Assembly (NCBI GenBank): GCA_016987375.1
Contig: PJRA01000172.1
Location: 146,126 to 210,125 of the forward strand
Direction: 5' to 3'
Origin: Brachionus koreanus
Lineage: Eukaryota > Rotifera > Eurotatoria > Ploima > Brachionidae
DNA length: 64,000 nt
The notes under the pieces are model-generated. The model was not told the origin of the DNA. It searched no databases and was given only the letters and a program-made list of their open reading frames with translations. Made by a program: the position numbers and the translations under genes. Positions 38,001 to 47,567 of the stretch are shown piece by piece. Each line of letters opens with the position of its first letter. Within the stretch, counting starts at the first letter, position 1.

Positions 38001-39263
38001 TTAAATGTACTTTTTTCTTTTATGACATTTATGTTCAATATTTGAACTCAACACTTAAATGTACAATCTTAAAGACGGTTTTTTGTGCATAATTTATTAA
38101 AATAAATTAAAAATAAGAATAATTTATGTTTAATTTTTTATTGAAAAAAGTTAAATTTAAAAAATCAAAAAAATTAATGGTCCATTTCATTTGAAATTTC
38201 TGCATCTGAATTGCTTTTTTTTTATTCTATCTGAATCTGGATTCTTTCGAGCATACTTTAGACGAGCTTGTACAATCTCTTCGGAGGGTATGTCACCACA
38301 TCTATTTGAATAAAATTTTCGCTTAAGCTTCTGATGTAATTGATTCTAAATTAAAAAAATTAATGACTTGATATTGTAAAATAATCTTAAAATAATTATT
38401 AATGTTTTGTCTGATCTTCTTGTGTTAGGAACAATTTAGTTGCCTCCCGATATTAGTTTCTACATATCAAAAGATGTCATTTTAAAAAATAATTCTGTCA
38501 CAATATTTATACATTTAAAATGTACATTGAAGTACAAAATTTTTTAAAAATTGTTCTGTAAATGCATGCATTTACAGAAACAATTTTTGTAAAACTAAAT
38601 ATTTTATTTTTATTTCTATTCTGTTCTGTTGTACTAAATATCTCAAAGGCTTTTTTTCTGGCATTAAATTCGAAACAAAAGCCTAAATTTTTCAAGTATT
38701 TATTTTCAGTATTTAAGATTTTAACTAAAACTGAAATAAGTCTAGCACTCAGTCTATTTTGATTTAATAAATAATTTTTAAGCAAATATCTTCGTTTAGA
38801 AAAATGAATAAAAAAGAAATGCTTCTAAAATGAATTCTACTAAATTTTTTACTTTTATTCAGTTGTTGTTGTATTGAGCTTTTTTACATGTTGGGCTCCA
38901 TATCATTGTCAACGGGTTATGACTACTTTCTTTGATCCTTCACAATCCAAATTACTAATGAAAATACTTGAATACCTTTTCTATATATCAGGTAATTTAA
39001 TGAATAAAAAAATTTAACTATTGTTGTAAATTTTTAATATCAAAGGTATATCGATTTATATCAGCTCGACAATTAATCCGATTCTATACAATGTTATGTC
39101 AAAACGATATCGTACAGCATTTCGCAATACTCTCAAGATTTTAAGCACTTGCAATTTTTCGGCAAAGTCAAATCAAGGTTTTAGGAATTCTGCCTATCAT
39201 TCGAGTATTCATTTCAACAACGTCAAACAGACTGGTTCTCGTAAAAATCATTTTATCACCTAA
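35022..39263 (+). CDS. Rhodopsin-class peptide GPCR, neuromedin-U/pyrokinin receptor-like
   Basis: Three exons (35022-36132, 38863-38991 and 39046-39263) join to 485 residues. The ATG at 35022 opens a hydrophobic stretch (ILIFIIYVLLNL) that may be a signal peptide, followed by an extracellular N-terminus. TM1 has GLLGN. TM2 has LAVSDVLSLLTGLPPELY. The first extracellular loop YPWAFGETFC and the TM4 flank FSRALKIILFIWI resemble NMU/pyrokinin receptors. TM6 has FFTCWAPYH and TM7 has NPILYN. The DRY motif is ERW. The third intracellular loop is long (about 115 residues), very basic and Ser-rich. Intron 1 is 2.7 kb and hosts a TIR transposon copy; intron 2 is 54 bp. The ligand is not predictable beyond a likely amidated neuropeptide. 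A shifted copy of the last codons lies at 43171-43225. Confidence 0.82.
37888..38355 (-). mobile_element. Unclassified TIR transposon, copy 2 (within GPCR intron 1)
   Basis: The terminus at 37888-37909 (CACTGTAAACGATCGAGGTA...) matches the ends of the element at 2072-3172, in opposite orientation. Similarity extends inward through the sub-terminal ACACACATAAATATAC region to an open stretch that stops at 38187-38189. Read on the minus strand, this encodes a tail of ~58 residues ending in YARKNPDSDRIKKKQF then RNFK, near-identical to copy 1. An acceptor-like sequence precedes the open stretch. The far terminus is not clear, so the left boundary in element terms (38355 or beyond) is approximate. 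Confidence 0.65.
38554..38579. repeat. 26-bp perfect palindrome
   Basis: Centred at ATGCATGCAT, the sequence from 38554 to 38579 equals its own reverse complement. Each arm reads TTCTGTAAATGCA. It lies in GPCR intron 1 next to the TIR element copy. It may be the fused ends of two elements or an excision scar. Confidence 0.9.
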
Positions 39264-39439
39264 GCTTTTGATTAAAATTTATTTATGTGTATAAATTTTT
39301 GAATAAATGACAAATATAAATTATTTTGTTATATAAATTTTTAGCCACGTTATTTTCAATGACTTATTTATACTATTTATTCAAGTTTGAATTTCTTTTG
39401 ATTGAATTTATTTAAAGATGTTAAATCATATCATTGAGA

Positions 39440-39566
39440 ATAAGAAAATTCAAAATTACATAACTTGAATAAACATTAGGTTGCCGTACAAAAATGTGAC
39501 AGAATCTTATCAATCAAAAACAAATTATGAAATGTATTCTTTATCAATAAATAATTTGCTATAAAA
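39440..39566 (+). promoter_or_regulatory. Lipocalin-1 proximal promoter with TATA box
   Basis: A TATA box, TATAAAA, at 39560-39566 lies 52 bp before the ATG. Upstream, 39444-39526 is identical to the block before lipocalin-2 (about 83 bp with no differences by eye), whereas the flanks have drifted. The block and its 3' neighbour contain CTTATCAATC and TTTATCAATA, candidate GATA-factor sites. The assignment is inferred from position and conservation. Confidence 0.6.
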
Positions 39567-39617
39567 CTGAGTCAAAATGAAATTAAAAAAAAAACATTGA
39601 ACAAATTTGAATCAAGA

Positions 39618-40193
39618 ATGCAAGTCATAATAAGCTCAATACTATTGATCACTTTGGGTCAATCTTATGCCCAATCATTCGGAAGCTGTCGTTCTGTTCC
39701 AGTGATGCCAGATTTCGATAGTTCAAAGTATCTTGGAAAATGGTATGAATTGGAGCGATTCCCATACATCTTCGAAAAGGACTTACAATGTGTAACCGCT
39801 ACATACAGCGTATTAAATGAAACAGCTATCAGAGTATCAAATTATGGTTTCAACACTGTTAAACAAAAAGATGAAAATGTAATAGGCTATGCTTATACAC
39901 CAAACAGTGCTGAACCAAATAAGCTAAAAGTTGTTCTTCCAGTAATTGTTGATGGAATTTTAATTATGGAAAACACAGCTGACTACATTGTTGTTTCTAC
40001 AGATTATGACAACTACGCTTTGGTCTATTCATGTACACAAGTAATTCCAGGTTTAGTCAAATTTGAAATCTCATGGATTTTGTCAAGAACCAAGACTTTA
40101 GATTCTCAAACTATTGAACAATTAAAAGAACTAGGCAAATCTCTAAACTTCGATGTCTCTAAATATGAGTTAATTGATCAAAGTTGTAACTGA
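39618..40193 (+). CDS. Secreted lipocalin 1 (apolipoprotein D-like)
   Basis: A single exon of 191 codons. The ATG at 39618 (MQVIISSILLITLGQSYAQS) starts a clear signal peptide. It is preferred because it aligns with the ATG of the paralogue at 43546. The lipocalin signature is KYLGKWYELERFPYIFEK (G-x-W motif at the barrel mouth). Downstream are NKLKVVLP, DYDNYALVYSC and ILSRTKTLD, all typical of the ApoD/Lazarillo branch. Cysteines near the N-terminus, in LQC, in YSC and at QSC can form the two ApoD-type disulfides. Lipocalins carry small hydrophobic ligands outside cells; the ligand here is unknown. The gene lies 354 bp downstream of the GPCR stop. Confidence 0.92.
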   Translation: MQVIISSILLITLGQSYAQSFGSCRSVPVMPDFDSSKYLGKWYELERFPYIFEKDLQCVTATYSVLNETAIRVSNYGFNTVKQKDENVIGYAYTPNSAEPNKLKVVLPVIVDGILIMENTADYIVVSTDYDNYALVYSCTQVIPGLVKFEISWILSRTKTLDSQTIEQLKELGKSLNFDVSKYELIDQSCN

Positions 40194-41194
40194 ATAAATT
40201 TTTGATTTTTTGATTATTTTTTTTAATCTTAATTTTAAAAAAATTTTGTTTTTAAATAAAAGTTATTCAATTAATACAACAAAATGTTCAGCAAAACTTC
40301 ACCTCTATCTGTATTTCCAATCATCTAATAATCTGGCTTTTAAATATTAGTCTGCATGTTTTGAAACCAAAAATAAGAAATTTCTTCAATATCAGAATCT
40401 GTAAATAAAGTGGGGGTTGCGGGGAAAATCATAAATTAGTTTTAAAAATAGTGAAAAAACTCGTTTTTGCCGAATTTTGATTAATTAATAATAAATTAAA
40501 TTAAGACTCAATTTTTGACTGCCTAATAATACGGCCAATTTGTATATGAGCTATATTTGTTAAATTGAAATATTTTTGATTGAAATTTTAAAAATATTTA
40601 ATAAAAATATCTTTAATTAAAACAAAATTCCTTCCTAAAAACAGTCGGGGTTTGGACCGGTTCGCTAAGACCGTATCCACACTACAAATAAGCCTAACTT
40701 TAGTTTTTAGATGCAGTGTGGATTAAAAAAAAAATCAAATCACCGTAACAGTTTTTGTTAAGTATTCAAATATACAGATTAATGTTTGCACAAGTTTTTC
40801 TCTAAATTTATTTAAATTATTTTATTTTAATAAGAAATTATTTTAAAAAGAATCTTTAATGTGTAAAGTCAGAAGTTTTCAATTTTTTGTGATTGCAAGT
40901 CGAAAAAACTTTGTTTTTTTTGAAACTTCAATACCAAATGCAAATGTTTAAAAACAAATAATTACAGTTTTTGTTATTAATTTAAAGAATAAAAGACCAA
41001 TTTTTTTAATAAAGGCTTAAATATTTACATAATTTTAAGTTATGAAAAATTAAACTTTTGCTTAGTCATGTCAAAATTTACCTATTTACTTGCTGATTTT
41101 TTTTAATAAACACTTTCTATGTTAAATAATCTTAATCATCTTTATCCATATAACATATTCTGTAATATACAGTTTTTTAGGAAAAAAAAAACAA

Positions 41195-41295
41195 ATATTA
41201 ATTCAGGAAAAATCAGGTTTTAATAAACATCGAAAAACCGCAGAAAACTTAGTTTTTCTAATTCAAAAAATTGCGGAAGCCTGCTCCTTATTTTA
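41195..41295 (+). mobile_element. Small LINE reverse transcriptase fossil
   Basis: The plus strand reads SGFNKHRKTAENLVFLIQKI, matching the RT segment usually seen as Q-x-GFRKxRST-x-NL. About 30 residues are open. Nothing else of the element is recognisable around it. Confidence 0.55.
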
Positions 41296-42047
41296 GAAAT
41301 TTCCAAAGCAGTTTTCAAATGCATGTTGTTTAAATTTATAAACTAATAAAGATAAACATCCCTACCTTTTTAATTCATTGATCATTCCTTGATTCAAGGA
41401 AATTTAGGGTAAATAAAAACGATCAATTTTAGTGATAAATTCAATATCTCTGCGTGCGTGGTGTTTGTGGAATGCTAAGCTCTTAAAAAAATGTTTTCAA
41501 TTAAACTTGAATTATAAGGCAAAGTAAAATGTTTTGATCAAATTTCATTTTTCAAAAATGATCAAAATTATATCTTATGCTGACCATCTTGAAAGTAAGA
41601 TGATAGAAACGTAGAAAAGTAGCTTTTTAAGTGGAAAATGAGATGTCAGTTGAAAAGACTTGTTCAAATATTTTTTCGTAAAAAACAAAACAAAGAAAAA
41701 ACAGATTCTGAGCATATATGGTAATAGAATAGAAAATCCAAAAAAAAAATGAAGTTTCTCGGTATTGGATTTGATATCAAATTAATTTTTAGTTCAATGT
41801 AAGAGGATGTTAAAGAACTTTGTAATTCTAGATTGAATGTAACTAAAAATCTTATAAAATAAAAAATAAAGTCTAAAATTTAACACAATAGGTAACCTAT
41901 ACGAGTCTTTAATTGGATATATCCTAGATTATTTTTTTCCATGTCTTAACTCTCATTCAGAAACAAATTTACCGAGCATCCAACTCCATTGTGTAGTTGC
42001 GACCTTACTTTATCCTTCTTTTTTCCTAAGCAATCAAATATTTAGAG

Positions 42048-42219
42048 TAGTGTTGGGTGACGGCCGTTTGATGGCTGTGTACAGAAAAAAAAATTAAAAA
42101 AATTCGATAGATAAAAGAATTGAGAATAAGAAAAAAATTTTAAATTTAGAAAAAAAAAATTTTTTTCCCACGAGGCCATCAAGACCGCCAACACAAAGAT
42201 ATGGCCGTACCCGACACTA
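42048..42219. mobile_element. Short inverted-repeat MITE (hAT-like ends)
   Basis: The left end TAGTGTTGGGTGACGGCC at 42048-42065 pairs with the reverse complement of the right end (GGCCGTACCCGACACTA, ending at 42219). A second inner inverted pair is GATGGC/GCCATC. TAGTGTTGGG-type ends are common in hAT elements. Flanking octamers ATTTAGAG and ATTTACAT match at six of eight positions, as a decayed 8-bp target duplication would. At 172 bp it is non-coding. Confidence 0.6.
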
Positions 42220-42639
42220 ATTTACATTTATGTATTCTTGTTACTATCTAACTAAATTTATTTGGTTTTTATTTTGAAGCATTAGCTCGGTACAGAAAAC
42301 AAAAAAATAATAAATTTCGATTTGACTAAGTTTATGACTTTTCCAACGTTCAACCTCCAAGAAATTTGTATTGAATCAAATTAGTTGCAAAGAAATTGAT
42401 GGACATGTCACCAATTAAATCCTGCTATTACGCATGCAGTTAAATTTGATTGGAATAACAGGTGGCTAAAAATATTGTCCTAATATTCATTTAGAAAAAA
42501 AATGATTAACCAAATATGATATAAAAGCGAAATTTAGAGGATTTAAAGCATTTTTTTTCTAGTTTCTAAAATTCATATTTTTTCAGAAATTTATTTTCAA
42601 AATTTATCACTCTGGCCTTTTAATTGACCTCTTGCTACG

Positions 42640-42960
42640 ACCGAAGTTGTTCCCATATGACACCATTAATGTATTGCTTAAAATAAATTTAAAATTTTTC
42701 AAAATTTCAATTTAAATTATGTCATTACCTCCTTTTTTTATCAGCCTCTTCACGTGATACTGCATAAACTCTGTGATTTTGTTTATTTAAACCACCGTCT
42801 ACAGTGAACATCTTTTCATCTGAAAACATGATTGGCAGATTTTTAAATTCTTTGCTTTTATTTTTTCTCCAAAATTGGCAAAAACTTAAACGCTTTGACA
42901 CATGAATTTGTTTAAGTAATGGTATTTTTCTTTTTTTGTAAACCTTAATTTTAAATTAAT
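42640..42960 (-). pseudogene. Tc1/mariner-superfamily transposase remnant
   Basis: Minus-strand translation gives VSKRLSFCQFWRKN, then NLPIMFSDEKMFTVDGGLNK and QNHRVYAVSREEA. SDEKxFTVD...N-x-QN-x-RVYA is the first catalytic-Asp region of a mariner-superfamily transposase. No continuous frame extends to the other catalytic residues. It is a fragment. Confidence 0.7.
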
Positions 42961-43170
42961 TTTGATTAATAGTAGATATATAAAAATTACTATCAAATTT
43001 AAGTCTTTTAAGATATTTTGAACAGAAGCTCTTTAAATATTTAATTTAGTAGCGATCTGTCTTCCTGAAAATTACGGAGTCAATCTCTTAACTTTGTTTT
43101 TATTTAAATAATTCGTTTTTGCCATTAAATTTTTAAACAAGAGTTATGGATGAGATCTAGTGTTAAGTTT

Positions 43171-43225
43171 ATTTCAAAAACGTCAAACAGGATCACGTAG
43201 AAATCATTTATCACATAAGTTATTT
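43171..43225 (+). pseudogene. Duplicated 3' tail of the GPCR gene
   Basis: ATTTCAAAAACGTCAAACAG at 43171-43190 and the next ~35 bases match 39211-39265, the last codons and stop of the GPCR (FNNVKQTGSRKNHFIT). Indels break the frame, and no other receptor sequence precedes it. It marks the left edge of the lipocalin duplication. Confidence 0.8.
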
Positions 43226-43377
43226 ATTAATTTTCTTAAAATATGTTTAAAATTATAAATAAATGACAAATTTTCATAATTTTGTACTTTAAATTTTTTT
43301 ATCCACTTTATTTTCGATGACTTATTAATTATTCAAGTTGGAATTTCTTAATAGAATTTATTTATAGATGCTAAGAA

Positions 43378-43496
43378 AATTCAAAATTACATAACTTGAA
43401 TAAACATTAGGTTGCCGTACAAAAATGTGACAGAATCTTATCAATCAAAAACAAATAATGAAATGCATTCTTTATCAATAAATTTTTGGTATAAAA
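43378..43496 (+). promoter_or_regulatory. Lipocalin-2 proximal promoter with TATA box
   Basis: The counterpart of the lipocalin-1 promoter. TATAAAA lies at 43490-43496, 49 bp before the ATG, and about 83 bp at 43374-43456 are identical to the other copy. The CTTATCAATC and TTTATCAATA motifs are retained. Confidence 0.6.
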
Positions 43497-43545
43497 TGGC
43501 TTATGGTGGTAATTTAAAGGAAAATAGAACAAGTTTAAATAAAGA

Positions 43546-44121
43546 ATGCAAGTCTTAATAAGCTCAATACTATTGATCACTTTGGGTCAATCTTTTGCTC
43601 AATCAATTGGAAGTTGTGGTTCAGTTCCTGTAATCCCAGATTTCAATTATACCAAGTATCTTGGAAAATGGTATGAATTGGAGCGATTCCCATACATCTT
43701 CGAAAAAAACTTAGAATGTAGCACCGCTACATACAGCTATATAAATGAAACAGCATTCAAAGTTTCAAACTGTGGTTTCAACACTGTAAAACAAAAAGAT
43801 CAAAATGTAACAGGCTATGCTTATTTATCAAACAGTGCTGAACCAAATAAGCTCAAACTTGTTCTTCCGATAATTATTGATGGAGTTTTTATTTTGGAAA
43901 ATACAGGCGACTATAATGTTGTTGCTACTGATTATGAAAACTACTCTTTGATCTATTCATGTAAACAAGTGATTCCGGATTTGATCAAATTTGAAATGTC
44001 ATGGATTTTGTCAAGAACTAAAACTTTGGATTCTAAAATTATTCATCAATTAAAAGAACTAGGCAAATCATTAAATATCGATGTGTCCAAATTTGAGAAA
44101 ATTGATCAAAGTTGTAACTAA
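43546..44121 (+). CDS. Secreted lipocalin 2 (apolipoprotein D-like)
   Basis: An intronless 191-residue paralogue of lipocalin 1, most residues identical and without length change. Signal peptide MQVLISSILLITLGQSFAQS; signature KYLGKWYELERFPYIFEK; conserved YSC, ILSRTKTLD and terminal QSCN. It has an extra Cys (VSNCGFN) where lipocalin 1 has Tyr, so it carries an unpaired cysteine beyond the two expected disulfides. It arose by local duplication of a ~1-kb block (39211-40200 to 43171-44125). Its stop is 90 bp from the convergent lipocalin 3 stop. Confidence 0.92.
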   Translation: MQVLISSILLITLGQSFAQSIGSCGSVPVIPDFNYTKYLGKWYELERFPYIFEKNLECSTATYSYINETAFKVSNCGFNTVKQKDQNVTGYAYLSNSAEPNKLKLVLPIIIDGVFILENTGDYNVVATDYENYSLIYSCKQVIPDLIKFEMSWILSRTKTLDSKIIHQLKELGKSLNIDVSKFEKIDQSCN

Positions 44122-44211
44122 ATATAGTTTTTTATTTTTTTTAATTTATTTTAAGTTTTATTTTTGTTAAAAAATATTATATAAATAAAGCTAAATTTAT
44201 ATAAAAGTTGT

Positions 44212-44918
44212 TTAATTACTACATGTTTGTTCTACTTTCTCAAAATTGTTAGTAGTAACTCCGTTGTTAGACAAAAATGTTTTCAGTTCTGATACATTAG
44301 CTTCACTCAAGCTTTTTGTTCGTGAAAGAAGCCAAGTAGCTTCGAATTTGATGAATCCCAAATAAATTCTGCAAGAGTAAACTAAGGCGTAGTTGCTGTA
44401 GTCTGTTCTCCAAACATGGTAATTGCCTTGATTTGCAAAGTTAATTCCAAGAATTTGATTTGGAAATTCAACAATCAGCTTGTTAGGTTCGCTAGGATCT
44501 GGTGCATATGCTTCGCCAATCGTTGTTGATTCTTGATTTGAATTTCTTATAAATAAATAATTTATATTCTTCTGGATGTTGATTTTAAATTCAGTCTTTA
44601 CTTATTTGTGCCTGAATTTTTGACAGATATTCTGCCATTGTCTTTTTTGGCATATTCAGCAGTCACACATTTTAAGTTTCTCTCAAAAATAACAGGTTTA
44701 CGTTCGATTTCGTACCATTTTCCGACATACTAAATAAATTCAGAGAAAAAATAGAATATAATTGAATAGAAAGTTAAAGAAACTACTTGATCTATATTAA
44801 AGTCTGATAACAAAGGTGTAGTTGGACAACTTGTGCCAAACCAAAAGCCGAATATGCTTGCTTGGCTAGATGAAATCAGTGTGAGTGATAAAATGGAAAG
44901 AATCGAAAAAATTCTCAT
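44212..44918 (-). CDS. Secreted lipocalin 3
   Basis: Three exons (44787-44918, 44602-44729 and 44212-44545) join to 197 residues. Signal peptide MRIFSILSILSLTLISSSQA, then DFNIDQ|YVGKWYEIERKPVIFERN (lipocalin G-x-W), EPNKLIVEFP, DYSNYALVYSC and LLSRTKSLSE. Two introns interrupt it, unlike lipocalins 1 and 2. The first intron falls just before the GKWYE motif, at the same place as in lipocalin 4, which suggests the intron-containing form is ancestral and genes 1 and 2 lost introns, perhaps by retroposition. Confidence 0.88.
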
Positions 44919-45393
44919 TTTAAATTTATATCTAAAATTTGAAAGAAAAAATCTTTAAATATTGGTAGTTATTTTCAAAATTCACGTTTGTGTTGCGTGA
45001 GCTAAGGTGGAATGATTGTACAGAAATTACCTTGAAAAAAAAAAGGTATTTTGAATTTTTAGTTACCTAATTGAGTCGTTTATTTAAGTATAGGTAAATC
45101 CCATACAAATATTATTTTTCTAATTTAATTTTTTGTTAACTCATCATCCCTAGATAAATAGCTAGTCCAAAGCAAGCGTTATGCAATTCACATACTGTCA
45201 AACTTGAATGATATTTTTCAATTTTTAAGCTAAGATTATGAAGCAAAAAATTTTCGAAATAATTTATTACAAAATTTTCAAAATTTAAAAGTCCTTTTTT
45301 AAGTGTATAGACTAACTTTCTAAAAATAAAAAAAAAATTATCAAATTAATCATTATCCAAATAAAAAAATAAAATTAAATAATTTATTTATAT

Positions 45394-46016
45394 TTAATTA
45401 TTGCATTGTTGTTTTGTTAGTTTTAGTTTATTTGCATCAATGCCTTTTTCATTTAGAAAATTTCCAAGCTCTTCTAGAACTGATGAGCTTAATGTTTTGG
45501 CTCTAGACAAAATCAAAACTGCTTGTGACCTATACAACCAATTAGATCTACAAGAATAAACTATGGCATATTGGTTGTAATCTGTTTTCCATATATGAAA
45601 ATCTCTTTGGAACAAATCGGTTCCTGAGCCTTTTAAAAAATCCAATTTGAAAAAATTGGGCTTTAAAATATCGTTAACTGTGGCTTCTCCACTTATTGGC
45701 AACTTAAAATCAGTATTTGGAATATATCCAGCGTAATTAAGCGTTATTTCATTATTGCTTTTTGTTTGAAATTCAGAAGTGACACATTCAAGCTCATATT
45801 CTAGACGGATGGGTTCCATAAAAGCTATTTGATACCATTTTCCCATAAACTTGATATATAGTTTAGAGAATTTATTTTTGAAAAGCTAAAAAAAATTACT
45901 GAATTTAAATTAAAGTCTGTAATAACAGGACTATTGATGCATGTTTGAAAAAGCTCAAAGTTTTCACAATTTTTAAAGCAAACAAATATTGCCAAAATTA
46001 TTAAAGGGGCTTTCAT
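45394..46016 (-). CDS. Secreted lipocalin 4, divergent
   Basis: Two exons (45900-46016 and 45394-45849) join to 190 residues. Signal peptide MKAPLIILAIFVCFKNCENF; motif FMGKWYQIAFMEPIRLEYEL; then DYNQYAIVYSC and LILSRAKTLSSSVLEELG. It keeps the G-x-W and the C-terminal Arg motif (SRAK) and ends QQCNN. It is the most divergent of the four. The splice position before FMGKW matches intron 1 of lipocalin 3, in the same orientation, so the two form a tandem pair facing lipocalins 1 and 2. Confidence 0.85.
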
Positions 46017-46433
46017 TTTTAAAAAATGAATTTTTATTAATGTTTTCAATTTATATTCGAAATTTTTTTTTCTCAATTATTATTCAAGCTTTTAATGAAC
46101 ACATTTAGGTCTATCAAGCGTAAAATTTATTATCTGGTTTTAAAAATATTTTAATTAAGTGAAAAAATTAATTCTAAATTTACTAGTTCTTGATTCTAGT
46201 TTAAAAATATTAAAAAATGCTGAGTTCAATAATATTAATCAATTTTTTTGCTCATTAAAATACATTAACTACATTCTATTTATTTACATTTTTTTTAATG
46301 CAGTCTGGTAAAATTTAATAATAATTAGAGTCATGAACGTTCATGAATGAATATTCATTATCTTTCAGGAATTTACATAATTTTAAGAAAAATTAAACTT
46401 TTGCTTAGTCACGTCAAAATTTACCTATTCACC

Positions 46434-47567
46434 TTAAATTACCGTAGATGTGGTGTATACCGATTTTGCAAAAGCTTTTGATAAGGTTTCACATCCAAAG
46501 CTGGTCTTTAAACTTAAATTTTACGGTTTTGGTGAGCGTTTGATAAACTGGTTAAGTTCATCTAACGGGGCGATGACAACAAGTCGTGCTTGGTAAAGCA
46601 AGGTCAGATTGGGCTGAAGTCACAAGAGGAATCCCTCAAGGTTCTGTCCTTGGTCCCATTTTATTCATTATATACATAAATGATTTACTCGAAAGTACCC
46701 ACAACAGCTCGAAAGCGTACCCTGATGACAACAAGATTATAACCACCATAGTAGATTCTTCTTCAAATTACAGGTTACAATTCGACATTGATAATATATG
46801 TAAGTGGTCACAAGACTGGTCTGCTCAGCTTAATGTCGAGAAATGTAAAGTGCTCCATTTTGGTCGTAACAACTCAAAACATGATTACAAAATTGAGTCA
46901 TTTCCACTTAATAAATCAGTATGCGAAAAAGATCTCGGAATATATATCAAAAATGACCTAAAATGGGACACACAAGTAAACTATGTTACAGCTAAAGCAA
47001 ATAGGATTTTGGGTATGTTGAAGAAATCTCTTAGATATCCCAATGTTAACAACATTAAACTTCTGTAAACTTGAATGGTCAGACCTCACATAGAATTCGT
47101 CATAACCTCTTGGTGTCCTTACCTAAATAAAAATATCAATATGATAGAAAAGATTCAACAGAGGGCTACTAAGTTAGTTCCAAATATAAAGCACATGACT
47201 TACTCGTTACGCTTAGAAAAATTCGGCCTGATGGACCTTACCAACTAAAATATTATAAAATTGAGTTAGTTGAGTTTAAAAAAGTGTTAACCTTTGGTCA
47301 AAGTGGTCAAGTATACGATTTAAGAAGGCATTCTAAGACTCTACGTCGTGAACAGATAAAAACTGCTCCTCGCGTTCCATTTTTCACAAATAGAGTTGTA
47401 AACATGTGGAACGGATTATCGGAAGAAATAGTTAGCGCAAAAACGTTGAATATTTTAAAGTCGAAACTAGATGCAAGGCTTGTGAAAAAAGAAGCGACTG
47501 CTATAGCTCATTAGAGCTCTGCGTGGGCATTTTTCCGAGTTGCAGTTTAACTTACTACTACTACTAT
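46434..47567 (+). mobile_element. 5'-truncated LINE (CR1/jockey/L2-like), inactive
   Basis: RT motifs in order: VYTDFAKAFDKVSHPKL, GIPQGSVLGPILFIIYINDL, YPDDNKI (normally FADDTKI), CKVLHFGRNN, LGIYIKNDLKW, IEKIQQRATKLVP and the C-terminal FFTNRVVNMWNGLSEEIV. Frameshifts near 46570-46600 and 47070, and a stop near 47250, break it. The 3' end is a short CTA microsatellite (47553-47565), as in CR1/L2-type elements. Both boundaries are set by an empty paralogous site at 41020-41156. Confidence 0.88.

Larger units (their letters stand above)
40194..43170. other. Spacer inside the lipocalin cluster
   Basis: It holds an empty LINE target segment (41020-41156), a small RT fossil (41195-41295), a MITE (42048-42219) and a transposase remnant (42640-42960). 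I see no further lipocalin copy in it. Confidence 0.6.
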
